NCBI GenBank assembly: GCA_964057225.1
Contig: CAXKVF010000075.1
Span: 790,675 to 854,674, forward strand
Direction: 5' to 3'
DNA length: 64,000 nucleotides
Origin: Auanema rhodensis
Taxonomy: Eukaryota > Nematoda > Chromadorea > Rhabditida > Rhabditidae
A model generated the notes under the pieces. That model saw only the letters and a program-made list of their open reading frames with translations, was not told the DNA's origin and did not search any database. This document shows positions 1 through 9,500 of this stretch, one piece after another (within the stretch, counting starts at the first letter, position 1; the number at the start of each line of letters is the position of its first letter). The translations under genes were made by a program, and so were the position numbers.

Positions 1-388
1 CTTTTTCACTATCTGTAATTGACAGATTCATAAATTTTTCATCGGTTACTTGTTCAACCTGTAAAAAATCATGTTTAACATTATGATTAATCAAATTTTC
101 AATTTTAATCAAAACATTATCATTGTTAGAATCACAGATGTTGTGGATCTGATTTAACAAATCAATCTCTTTTTGAAAACTTTTTATTTCAGAACTAGAG
201 ATTTTTAAATTCTTAGCTATTTTAGCTAGATTTTTCTCGGCTTCGACTCTTGGTCTACAACCGGTTTTAGTATGATTTAAAATCAAACTTTGAGCAAAAG
301 ATAAAATGTTATCTATATTACTCTCAAATTTATCAAAATTAAAAGGTAGTCTTACCTCGTTCATTTCGATATCCAGTTCCTCACTCAT
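1..388 (-). CDS. Partial gag-position ORF, N-terminal 129 residues, no recognised domain
   Basis: The ORF begins with ATG at 388-386 and stays open to the window edge (129 codons plus one base). It is the first ATG after the LTR: an in-frame TGA lies ten codons upstream (418-416), and I see no ATG on this strand in the leader. The base at -3 is A, a favourable context. The product starts MSEELDIEMNEV, is rich in Asn, Lys, Ile, Leu and Glu, and looks largely helical. Residues about 48-82 have spaced hydrophobics (Leu54, Ile57, Leu61, Ile68, Phe71, Ile75, Leu77/78) compatible with an amphipathic or coiled-coil helix. There is no signal peptide, membrane segment, zinc knuckle, protease or reverse-transcriptase motif in this part. 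The gag assignment rests on position behind an LTR and leader, not on sequence similarity. An unrelated cellular gene cannot be excluded. Confidence 0.6.
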   Translation of the reverse strand, partial: MSEELDIEMNEVRLPFNFDKFESNIDNILSFAQSLILNHTKTGCRPRVEAEKNLAKIAKNLKISSSEIKSFQKEIDLLNQIHNICDSNNDNVLIKIENLINHNVKHDFLQVEQVTDEKFMNLSITDSEK

Positions 389-438
389 GATGGAGATATA
401 GGCAATGACTGTTTGTCAACTGGAAATAAAATTATTAG

Positions 439-453
439 TTTTCTATACGAAAA
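439..453 (-). other. GTATA-loop hairpin 1
   Basis: The plus strand reads TTTTC-TATAC-GAAAA: a 5-bp perfect stem with a five-base loop that is GTATA in the transcript. It is the hairpin nearest the ATG, 51 bases upstream of it. It belongs to a set of five with the same loop and C-G closing pair but different stems. Confidence 0.5.
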
Positions 454-479
454 AATAATTTAAAATATTGTCAAAAAAA

Positions 480-490
480 TTCTATACGAA
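480..490 (-). other. GTATA-loop hairpin 2
   Basis: The plus strand reads TTC-TATAC-GAA: a 3-bp stem around the common five-base loop. It is too short to be stable alone and counts mainly because the same core and pairing recur four more times in the leader. Confidence 0.4.
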
Positions 491-503
491 CAATGACAAA
501 AAA

Positions 504-528
504 TTTTGATTTCTTCTCGAAATCAAAA
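504..528 (-). other. Ten-base-pair hairpin with a GAGAA loop
   Basis: The plus strand reads TTTTGATTTC, a five-base loop TTCTC, then GAAATCAAAA: a perfect 10-bp stem. The loop length and C-G closing pair match the five GTATA hairpins, but the loop sequence differs. It is among the strongest predicted hairpins of the leader and sits between ATG-proximal hairpin 2 and the A/T-run region. Confidence 0.5.
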
Positions 529-574
529 GTGAAAGTTTCAACTCTCTCAAGTTTCTCCGAAAAAAAATTCTGTT

Positions 575-591
575 AACACCTAATCAGTGTT
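575..591 (-). other. Short hairpin in the leader
   Basis: The plus strand has AACAC (575-579) and GTGTT (587-591) separated by seven bases. It is a 5-bp stem, of limited significance on its own in AT-rich DNA. Confidence 0.3.
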
Positions 592-595
592 TAGC

Positions 596-667
596 AAAAA
601 TTTTTTTTTTTCCTCTTTTTTTTTTTTTTTCACAAAAAATTTTATGAAAAAAAAAAAAAAAAAAAAA
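596..667. repeat. Low-complexity A/T runs forming a long dyad
   Basis: Homopolymer runs: A 596-600, T 601-611, T 616-630 and A 647-667. T616-630 plus CA (631-632) can pair with TG (645-646) plus A647-661, giving a 17-bp stem around a 12-base loop. Runs this long are hard to sequence, so exact lengths are uncertain. In the transcript sense the element carries A- and T-rich tracts in its leader. Confidence 0.6.
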
Positions 668-686
668 TTCAGAAAAATCGGAAAAA

Positions 687-697
687 CCCTATACGGG
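687..697 (-). other. GTATA-loop hairpin 3
   Basis: The plus strand reads CCC-TATAC-GGG: a 3-bp all-GC stem around the common loop. The stem sequence is unlike those of the other members, yet it pairs, which is the key point for the set. Confidence 0.45.
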
Positions 698-719
698 AGA
701 GTTGTGACTAAATCACCAA

Positions 720-732
720 GAGCTATACGCTC
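720..732 (-). other. GTATA-loop hairpin 4
   Basis: The plus strand reads GAGC-TATAC-GCTC: a 4-bp perfect stem around the common five-base loop. It is followed two bases later by the larger hairpin 5, so the two may form a tandem pair. Confidence 0.5.
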
Positions 733-734
733 AA

Positions 735-767
735 AAATAGGTTAAGAAACTATACGTTTCCCTATTT
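735..767 (-). other. GTATA-loop hairpin 5, extended stem
   Basis: The inner part (746-760) is GAAAC-TATAC-GTTTC, a 5-bp perfect stem around the common loop. The outer part pairs AAATAGG (735-741) with CCTATTT (761-767), with a four-base bulge (742-745) on one side, for 12 base pairs in all. It is the largest of the five and lies closest to the possible primer-binding site. Confidence 0.55.
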
Positions 768-794
768 AACAAAAAATACAATCAATCGAGCAGA

Positions 795-812
795 GAACCG
801 GTTCGGCCCCCA
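795..812 (-). other. Possible tRNA primer-binding site (weak)
   Basis: Eleven bases inside the LTR edge the minus strand reads TGGGGGCCGAACCGG, starting with the TGG expected to pair with a tRNA CCA end. It is the only GC-rich patch in the leader. The spacing is longer than the usual 0-5 bases, and the implied primer 3' end does not match a tRNA end that I recognise, because the GGTTCG motif falls too close to the CCA. The priming tRNA is therefore unassigned and the site may be wrong. Confidence 0.25.
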
Positions 813-861
813 AGTCAAAAGACTGTATAATAAAAAAGAAAAAAAACAAAGAATAAAAGAA

Positions 862-867
862 TTTATT
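862..867 (-). terminator. Polyadenylation signal AATAAA in the LTR
   Basis: AATAAA on the minus strand lies 38 bases before the inner LTR end and is followed by a T-rich run (about 858-826), as expected for a cleavage and polyadenylation site at the R/U5 border. This also fixes the direction of the element as minus. Confidence 0.5.
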
Positions 868-1146
868 AGAAATTAGAAAAATAAAAGAGAGACTTAAACT
901 GATTAAAATATATCACAAATATCTTATATCAACAATTTTAGGTAAACAATTGATCTTATCACTAATCTTAGATGTGCATGCTTGATAATCTGATTACGGT
1001 AGTTGATCTTGGCAACATGCCCAAAGTTGTAACTTTGTTAGAACTTGTCTAAATGAAATAAGAATGATATATTCGTGCTTGTCGTTGTAAGACGAATTCA
1101 ACTGTACTATATTCATGTAGTTAACTATATGTAGTTAAGTATGTGA

Positions 1147-1153
1147 TTTTATA
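1147..1153 (-). promoter_or_regulatory. Alternative TATA box in the LTR
   Basis: TATAAAA on the minus strand. It would place initiation near 1118-1124 and give a more conventional U3 length of about 165 bases. The sequence alone does not decide between this site and the one at 1242-1248; in DNA this AT-rich either could be chance. Confidence 0.35.
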
Positions 1154-1241
1154 TGATATAGGTTTTATCAATGTTTTACATACTTCTCAAGATAATATAA
1201 TGTTTAACGTACTCAACAGAGTGTTTGTGAATAACTTTACG

Positions 1242-1248
1242 TTATATA
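1242..1248 (-). promoter_or_regulatory. TATA box of the LTR promoter
   Basis: TATATAA on the minus strand, 41-47 bases inside the outer LTR end. Initiation about 25-30 bases downstream would be near 1213-1220, leaving a very short U3 and a long R region. The match is good, but the placement close to the LTR end is unusual. Confidence 0.45.
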
Positions 1249-1289
1249 GCACATGAAACATAGGTGGGTAACTATAGCCAACTGCGACA

Positions 1290-4200
1290 GTGCACTTGGT
1301 ATGTAACTCGCTTCACGTGAAAGATACAGAGATGCGGTTTTCAAAATTAGATTCCCCATGTCCATATTAGTCTAAAAACAAATTTTTATTGATATTGGTG
1401 CATGGTAACCATGACTTTGAAATTTACGTGAACTTTAATTTATGCTAATTAAATATACACGTGATGTGCACTTGGTATGTAACTCGCTTCACGTGAAAGA
1501 TAAAGAGATGCGGTTTTCAAAATTAGATTCCCCATGTCCATATTAGTCTAAAAACAAATTTTTATTGATATTGGTTCATGGTAACCATGACTTTGAAATT
1601 TACGTGAACTTTAATTTATGCTAATTAAATGTACACGTGATGTGCACTTGGTATGTAACTCGCTTCACGTGAAAGATAAAGAGATGCGGTTTTCAAAATT
1701 AGATTCCCCATGTCCATATTAGTCTAAAAACAAATTTTTATTGATATTGGTGCATGGTAACCATGACTTTGAAATTTACGTGAACTTTAATTTATGCTAA
1801 TTAAATGTACACGTGATGTGCACTTGGTATGTAACTCGCTTCACGTGAAAGATAAAGAGATGCGGTTTTCAAAATTAGATTCCCCATGTCCATATTAGTC
1901 TAAAAACAAATTTTTATTGATATTGGTTCATGGTAACCATGACTTTGAAATTTACGTGAACTTTAATTTATGCTAATTAAATGTACACGTGATGTGCACT
2001 TGGTGTGTAACTCGCTTCACGTGAAAGATAAAGAGATGCGGTTTTTAAAATTAGATTCCCCATGTCCATATTAGTCTAAAAACAAATTTTTATTGATATT
2101 GCTTCATGGTAACCATGACTTTGAAATTTACGTGAACTTTAATTTATGCTAATTAAATGTACACGTGATGTGCACTTGGTATGTAACTCGCTTCACGTGA
2201 AAGATAAAGAGATGCGGTTTTCAAAATTAGATTCCCCATGTCCATATTAGTCTAACAACAAATTTTTATTGATATTGGTTCATGGTAACCATGACTTTGA
2301 AATTTACGTGAACTTTAATTTATGCTAATTAAATGTACACGTGATGTGCACTTGGTATGTAACTCGCTTCACGTGAAAGATAAAGAGATGCGGTTTTCAA
2401 AATTAGATTGCCCATGTCCATATTAGTCTAAAAACAAATTTTTATTGATATTGGTGCATGGTAACCATGACTTTGAAATTTACGTGAACTTTAATTTATG
2501 CTAATTAAATGTACACGTGATGTGCACTTGGTATGTAACTCGCTTCACGTGAAAGATAAAGAGATGCGGTTTTCATAATTAGATCCCCCATGTCCATATT
2601 AGTCTAAAAACAAATTTTTATTGATATTGGTGCATGGTAACCATGACTTTGAAATTTACGTGAACTTTAATTTATGCTAATTAAATGTACACGTGATGTG
2701 CACTTGGTATGTAACTCGCTTCACGTGAAAGATAAAGAGATGCGGTTTTCAAAATTAGATCCCCCATGTCCATATTAGACTAAAAACAAATTTTTATTGA
2801 TATTGGTGCATGGTAACCATGACTTTGAAATTTACGTGAACTTTAATTTATGCTAATTAAATGTACACGTGATGTGCACTTGGTATGTAACTCGCTTCAC
2901 GTGAAAGATAAAGAGATGCGGTTTTCAAAATTAGATTCCCCATGTCCATATTAGTCTAAAAACAAATTTTTATTGATATTGGTGCATGGTAACCATGACT
3001 TTGAAATTTACGTGAACTTTAATTTATGCTAATTAAATATACACGTGATGTGCACTTGGTATGTAACTCGCTTCACGTGAAAGATAAAGAGATGCGGTTT
3101 TCAAAATTAGATTCCCCATGTCCATATTAGTCTAAAAACAAATTTTTATTGATATTGGTGCATGGTAACCATGACTTTGAAATTTACGTGAACTTTAATT
3201 TATGCTAATTAAATATACACGTGATGTGCACTTGGTATGTAACTCGCTTCACGTGAAAGATAAAGAGATGCGGTTTTCAAAATTAGATTCCCCATGTCCA
3301 TATTAGTCTAAAAACAAATTTTTATTGATATTGGTTCATGGTAACCATGACTTTGAAATTTACGTGAACTTTAATTTATGCTAATTAAATGTACACGTGA
3401 TGTGCACTTGGTATGTAACTCGCTTCACGTGAAAGATAAAGAGATGCGGTTTTCAAAATTAGATTCCCCATGTCCATATTAGTCTAAAAACAAATTTTTA
3501 TTGATATTGGTGCATGGTAACCATGACTTTGAAATTTACGTGAACTTTAATTTATGCTAATTAAATGTACACGTGATGTGCACTTGGTATGTAACTCGCT
3601 TCACGTGAAAGATAAAGAGATGCGGTTTTCAAAATTAGATTCCCCATGTCCATATTAGTCTAAAAACAAATTTTTATTGATATTGGTTCATGGTAACCAT
3701 GACTTTGAAATTTACGTGAACTTTAATTTATGCTAATTAAATGTACACGTGATGTGCACTTGGTGTGTAACTCGCTTCACGTGAAAGATAAAGAGATGCG
3801 GTTTTTAAAATTAGATTCCCCATGTCCATATTAGTCTAAAAACAAATTTTTATTGATATTGCTTCATGGTAACCATGACTTTGAAATTTACGTGAACTTT
3901 AATTTATGCTAATTAAATGTACACGTGATGTGCACTTGGTATGTAACTCGCTTCACGTGAAAGATAAAGAGATGCGGTTTTCAAAATTAGATTCCCCATG
4001 TCCATATTAGTCTAAAAACAAATTTTTATTGATATTGGTTCATGGTAACCATGACTTTGAAATTTACGTGAACTTTAATTTATGCTAATTAAATGTACAC
4101 GTGATGTGCACTTGGTATGTAACTCGCTTCACGTGAAAGATAAAGAGATGCGGTTTTCAAAATTAGATTGCCCATGTCCATATTAGTCTAAAAACAAATT

Positions 4201-4809
4201 TTTATTGATATTGGTGCATGGTAACCATGACTTTGAAATTTACGTGAACTTTAATTTATGCTAATTAAATGTACACGTGATGTGCACTTGGTATGTAACT
4301 CGCTTCACGTGAAAGATAAAGAGATGCGGTTTTCATAATTAGATCCCCCATGTCCATATTAGTCTAAAAACAAATTTTTATTGATATTGGTGCATGGTAA
4401 CCATGACTTTGAAATTTACGTGAACTTTAATTTATGCTAATTAAATGTACACGTGATGTGCACTTGGTATGTAACTCGCTTCACGTGAAAGATAAAGAGA
4501 TGCGGTTTTCAAAATTAGATCCCCCATGTCCATATTAGACTAAAAACAAATTTTTATTGATATTGGTGCATGGTAACCATGACTTTGAAATTTACGTGAA
4601 CTTTAATTTATGCTAATTAAATGTACACGTGATGTGCACTTGGTATGTAACTCGCTTCACGTGAAAGATAAAGAGATGCGGTTTTCAAAATTAGATTCCC
4701 CATGTCCATATTAGTCTAAAAACAAATTTTTATTGATATTGGTGCATGGTAACCATGACTTTGAAATTTACGTGAACTTTAATTTATGCTAATTAAATGT
4801 ACACGTGAT
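1290..4809 (+). repeat. 10-monomer duplication, 1760 bp x 2
   Basis: The block 1290-3049 is repeated as 3050-4809. Private variants match in order: GGTGTGTAAC at 2002 and 3762, AGATTGCCC in monomers 2346 and 4106, TTCATAATTAG in 2522 and 4282, and ATTAGACTA in 2698 and 4458. By marker comparison I saw only three differences (in monomers 1290, 2170 and 2874), so the duplication is recent. It begins directly at the retrotransposon junction, and the second copy contains no trace of the insertion. Confidence 0.85.
1312..1321. promoter_or_regulatory. Recurrent 10-bp palindrome TTCACGTGAA (first copy)
   Basis: A perfect palindrome containing the E-box CACGTG, present at unit positions 23-32 of nearly every monomer. 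A second CACGTG lies at about 169-174, and a related ACGTGA at 137. E-box factors of the bHLH class bind CACGTG in general; binding here is only a possibility. Variants that break it are rare (for example CATGTG near 28971, 30203 and 32139; CAAGTG near 29677 and 31613; CGCGTG near 16270 and 16798). Confidence 0.5.
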
Positions 4810-6568
4810 GTGCACTTGGTATGTAACTCGCTTCACGTGAAAGATAAAGAGATGCGGTTTTCAAAATTAGATTCCCCATGTCCATATTAGTCTAAAAACA
4901 AATTTTTATTGATATTGGTGCATGGTAACCATGACTTTGAAATTTACGTGAACTTTAATTTATGCTAATTAAATGTACACGTGATGTGCACTTGGTATGT
5001 AACTCGCTTCACGTGAAAGATAAAGAGATGCGGTTTTCAAAATTAGATCCCTCATGTCCATATTAGTCTAAAAACAAATTTTTATTGATATTGGTGCATG
5101 GTAACCATGACTTTGAAATTTACGTGAACTTTAATTTATGCTAATTAAATGTACACGTGATGTGCACTTGGTATGTAACTCGCTTCACGTGAAAGATAAA
5201 GAGATGCGGTTTTCAAAATTAGATTCCCCATGTCCATATTAGTCTAAAAACAAATTTTTATTGATATTGGTGCATGGTAACCATGACTTTGAAATTTACG
5301 TGAACTTTAATTTATGCTAATTAAATGTACACGTGATGTGCATTTGGTATGTAACTCGCTTCACGTGAAAGATAAAGAGATGCGGTTTTCAAAATTAGAT
5401 TCCCCATGTCCATATTAGTCTAAAAACAAATTTTTATTGATATTGGTTCATGGTAACCATGACTTTGAAATTTACGTGAACTTTAATTTATGCTAATTAA
5501 ATGTACACGTGATGTGCACTTGGTATGTAACTCGCTTCACGTGAAAGATAAAGAGATGCGGTTTTCAAAATTAGATTCCCCATGTCCATATTAGTCTAAA
5601 AACAAATTTTTATTGATATTGCTTCATGGTAACCATGACTTTGAAATTTACGTGAACTTTAATTTATGCTAATTAAATGTACACGTGATGTGCACTTGGT
5701 ATGTAACTCGCTTCACGTGAAAGATAAAAAGATGCGGTTTTCAAAATTAGATTCCCCATGTCCATATTAGTCTAAAAACAAATTTTTATTGATATTGGTT
5801 CATGGTAACCATGACTTTGAAATTTACGTGAACTTTAATTTATGCTAATTAAATGTACACGTGATGTGCACTTGGTATGTAACTCGCTTCACGTGAAAGA
5901 TAAAGAGATGGGTTTTCAAAATTAGATTCCCCATGTCCATATTAGTCTAAAAACAAATTTTTATTGATTTTGGTTCATGGTAACCATGACTTTGAAATTT
6001 ACGTGAACTTTAATTTATGCTAATTAAATGTACACGTGATGTGCACTTGGTATGTAACTCGCTTCACGTGAAAGATAAAGAGATGCGGTTTTCAAAATTA
6101 GATTCCCCATGTCCATATTAGTCTAAAAACAAATTTTTATTGATATTGGTTCATGGTAACCATGACTTTGAAATTTACGTGAACTTTAATTTATGCTAAT
6201 TAAATGTACACGTGATGTGCACTTGGTATGTAACTCGCTTCACGTGAAAGATAAAGAGATGCGGTTTTCAAAATTAGATTCCACATGTCCATATTAGTCT
6301 AAAAACAAATTTTTATTGATATTGGTGCATGGTAACCATGACTTTGAAATTTACGTGAACTTTAATTTATGCTAATTAAATGTACACGTGATGTGCACTT
6401 GGTATGTAACTCGCTTCACGTGAAAGATAAAGAGATGCGGTTTTCAAAATTAGATTCCCCATGTCCATATTAGTCTAAAAACAAATTTTTATTGATATTG
6501 GTTCATGGTAACCATGACTTTGAAATTTACGTGAACTTTAATTTATGCTAATTAAATGTACACGTGAT

Positions 6569-9500
6569 GTGCACTTGGTATGTAACTCGCTTCACGTGAA
6601 AGATAAAGAGATGCGGTTTTCAAAATTAGATTCCCCATGTCCATATTAGTCTAAAAACAAATTTTTATTGATATTGGTTCATGGTAACCATGACTTTGAA
6701 ATTTACGTGAACTTTAATTCATGCTAATTAAATGTACACGTGATGTGCACTTGGTATGTAACTCGCTTCACGTGAAAGATAAAGAGATGCGGTTTTCACA
6801 ATTAGATTCCCCATGTCCATATTAGTCTAAAAACAAATTTTTATTGATATTGGTGCATGGTAACCATGACTTTGAAATTTACGTAAACTTTAATTTATGC
6901 TAATTAAATGTACACGTGATGTGCACTTGGTATGTAACTCGCTTCACGTGAAAGATAAAGAGATGCGGTTTTCAAAATTAGATTCCCCATGTCCATATTA
7001 GTCTAAAAACAAATTTTTATTGATATTGCTTCATGGTAACCATGACTTTGAAATTTACTTGAACTTTAATTTATGCTAATTAAATGTACACGTGATGTGC
7101 ACTTGGTATGTAACTCGCTTCACGTGAAAGATAAAGAGATGCGGTTTTCAAAATTAGATTCCCCATGTCCATATTAGTCTAAAAACAATTTTTTATTGAT
7201 ATTGGTTCATGGTAACCATGACTTTGAAATTTACGTGAACTTTAATTTATGCTAATTAAATGTACACGTGATGTGCACTTGGTATGTAACTCGCTTCACG
7301 TGAAAGATAAAGAGATGCGGTTTTCAAAATTAGATTCCCCATGTCCATATTAGTCTAAAAACAAATTTTTATTGATATTGCTTCATGGTAACCATGACTT
7401 TGAAATTTACGTGAACTTTAATTTATGCTAATTAAATGTACACGTGATGTGCACTTGGTATGTAACTCGCTTCACGTGAAAGATAAAGAGATGCGGTGTT
7501 CAACATTAGATTCCCCATGTCCATATTAATCTAAAAACAAATTTTAATTGATATTGGTTCATGGTAACCATGACTTTGAAATTTACGTGAACTTTAATTT
7601 ATGCTAATTAAATGTACACGTGATGTGCACTTGGTATGTAACTCGCTTCACGTGAAAGATAAAGAGATGCGGTTTTCAAAATTAGATTCCCCATGTCCAT
7701 ATTAGTCTAAAAACAAATTTTAATTGATATTGGTTCATGGTAACCATGACTTTGAAATTTACGTGAACTTTAATTTATGCTAATTAAATGTACACGTGAT
7801 GTGCACTTGGTATGTAACTCGCTTCACGTGAAAGATAAAGAGATGCGGTTTTCAAAATTAGATTCACCATGTCCATATTAGTCTAAAAACAAATTTTTAT
7901 TGATATTGGTTCATGGTAACCATGACTTTGAATTTTACGTGAACTTTAATTTATGCTAATTAAATGTACACGTGATGTGCACTTGGTATGTAACTCGCTT
8001 CATGTGAAAGATAAAGAGATGCGGTTTTCAAAATTAGATTCCCCATGTCCATATTAGTCTAAAAACAAATTTTTATTGATATTGGTGCATGGTAACCATG
8101 ACTTTGAAATTTACGTGAACTTTAATTTATGCTAATTAAATGTACACGTGATGTGCACTTGGTATGTAACTCGCTTCACGTGACAGATAAAGAGATGCGG
8201 TTTTCAAAATTAGATTCCCCATGTCCATATTAGTCTAAAAACAAATTTTTATTGATATTGGTTCATGGTAACCATGACTTTGAAATTTACGTGAACTTTA
8301 ATTCATGCTAATTAAATGTACACGTGATGTGCACTTGGTATGTAACTCGCTTCACGTGAAAGATAAAGAGATGCGGTTTTCACAATTAGATTCCCCATGT
8401 CCATATTAGTCTAAAAACAAATTTTTATTGATATTGGTGCATGGTAACCATGACTTTGAAATTTACGTGAACTTTAATTTATGCTAATTAAATGTACACG
8501 TGATGTGCACTTGGTATGTAACTCGCTTCACGTGAAAGATAAAGAGATGCGGTTTTCAAAATTAGATTCCCCATGTCCATATTAGTCTAAAAACAAATTT
8601 TTATTGATATTGCTTCCTGGTAACCATGACTTTGAAATTTACGTGAACTTTAATTTATGCTAATTAAATGTACACGTGATGTGCACTTGGTATGTAACTC
8701 GCTTCACGTGAAAGATAAAGAGATGCGGTTTTCAAAATTAGATTCCCCATGTCCATATTAGTCTAAAAACAATTTTTTATTGATATTGGTTCATGGTAAC
8801 CATGACTTTGAAATTTACGTGAACTTTAATTTATGCTAATTAAATGTACACGTGATGTGCACTTGGTATGTAACTCGCTTCACGTGAAAGATAAAGAGAT
8901 GCGGTTTTCAAAATTAGATTCCCCATGTCCATATTAGTCTAAAAACAAATTTTTATTGATATTGCTTCATGGTAACCATGACTTTGAAATTTACGTGAAC
9001 TTTAATTTATGCTAATTAAATGTACACGTGATGTGCACTTGGTATGTAACTCGCTTCACGTGAAAGATAAAGAGATGCGGTTTTCAAAATTAGATTCCCC
9101 ATGTCCATATTAGTCTAAAAACAATTTTTTATTGATATTGGTTCATGGTAACCATGACTTTGAAATTTACGTGAACTTTAATTTATGCTAATTAAATGTA
9201 CACGTGATGTGCACTTGGTATGTAACTCGCTTCACGTGAAAGATAAAGAGATGCGGTTTTCAAAATTAGATTCCCCATGTCCATATTAGTCTAAAAACAA
9301 ATTTTTATTGATATTGCTTCATGGTAACCATGACTTTGAAATTTACGTGAACTTTAATTTATGCTAATTAAATGTACACGTGATGTGCACTTGGTATGTA
9401 ACTCGCTTCACGTGAAAGATAAAGAGATGCGGTTTTCAAAATTAGATTCCCCATGTCCATATTAGTCTAAAAACAAATTTTAATTGATATTGGTTCATGG

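Larger units (their letters stand above)
389..823 (-). other. Retrotransposon 5' leader, ATG-free and hairpin-rich
   Basis: This is the 435-base stretch between the LTR and the first ATG. On the coding strand I find no ATG in it, which suits a leader that must be scanned or that carries packaging and dimerisation signals. It is strongly AT-biased, with long T and A runs at 601-667. It holds at least eight hairpin-forming sequences, five of which share one loop sequence (listed separately). In retroelements this interval usually contains the primer-binding site and the RNA packaging signal; whether these hairpins do that job is inference. Confidence 0.6.
1..1289 (-). mobile_element. LTR retrotransposon, 5' portion, inserted at the satellite edge
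   Basis: Read on the minus strand, this segment has the order expected of an LTR retrotransposon 5' end: an LTR (1289-824) with TGT...ACA ends, a TATA box and an AATAAA signal, then an untranslated leader (823-389) without any ATG, then an ORF (388 to the left edge) in the gag position. The right boundary is abrupt: the satellite starts at 1290 with no degenerate transition, as expected at an integration junction. The pol region, the 3' LTR and the other target-site copy lie outside the window, so the superfamily (Ty3/gypsy, BEL/Pao, Ty1/copia) cannot be assigned. It is the only non-satellite sequence in the 64 kb. The alternative is that the array simply ends here next to an unrelated gene; the LTR-like ends and promoter/poly(A) order argue against that. 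Confidence 0.75.
824..1289 (-). repeat. 5' long terminal repeat (466 bp)
   Basis: The segment starts TGTCGC at 1289 and ends TTATACA at 824 on the minus strand, giving the TGT...ACA ends typical of LTRs. Inside, in the right order, are a TATATAA box (1248-1242), a second TATA-like box (1153-1147), and AATAAA (867-862) followed by a T-rich tract. The satellite begins at the next base (1290). The second LTR is not in the window, so the boundaries come from these signals and from the junction, not from aligning two LTRs. A short direct repeat, ATGTAGTTAA, occurs at 1115-1124 and 1129-1138 on the plus strand. The internal edge (824) is less certain than the outer edge (1289). Confidence 0.65.

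Noticed and set aside
601-667. Poly(A) tail of a non-LTR element or processed copy
   Set aside because: The A and T runs lie inside the leader between LTR and ORF as an inverted pair, with no adjoining 3' end of another element and no target duplication seen.
795-812. A confident primer-binding site for a named tRNA
   Set aside because: TGGGGGCCGAACC begins with TGG, but the implied tRNA end does not fit the spacing of a T-loop and acceptor stem, so no tRNA was named and only a low-confidence feature is listed.
862-867. A promoter reading rightward into the satellite
   Set aside because: The ordered signals (TATA, AATAAA, ATG) all fit leftward transcription; I found no comparable plus-strand set entering the array.
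1290-1300. Natural array boundary with decaying monomers
   Set aside because: The first monomer is nearly perfect and the change to non-satellite is abrupt at an LTR-like TGT end, which fits insertion better than a decaying edge.
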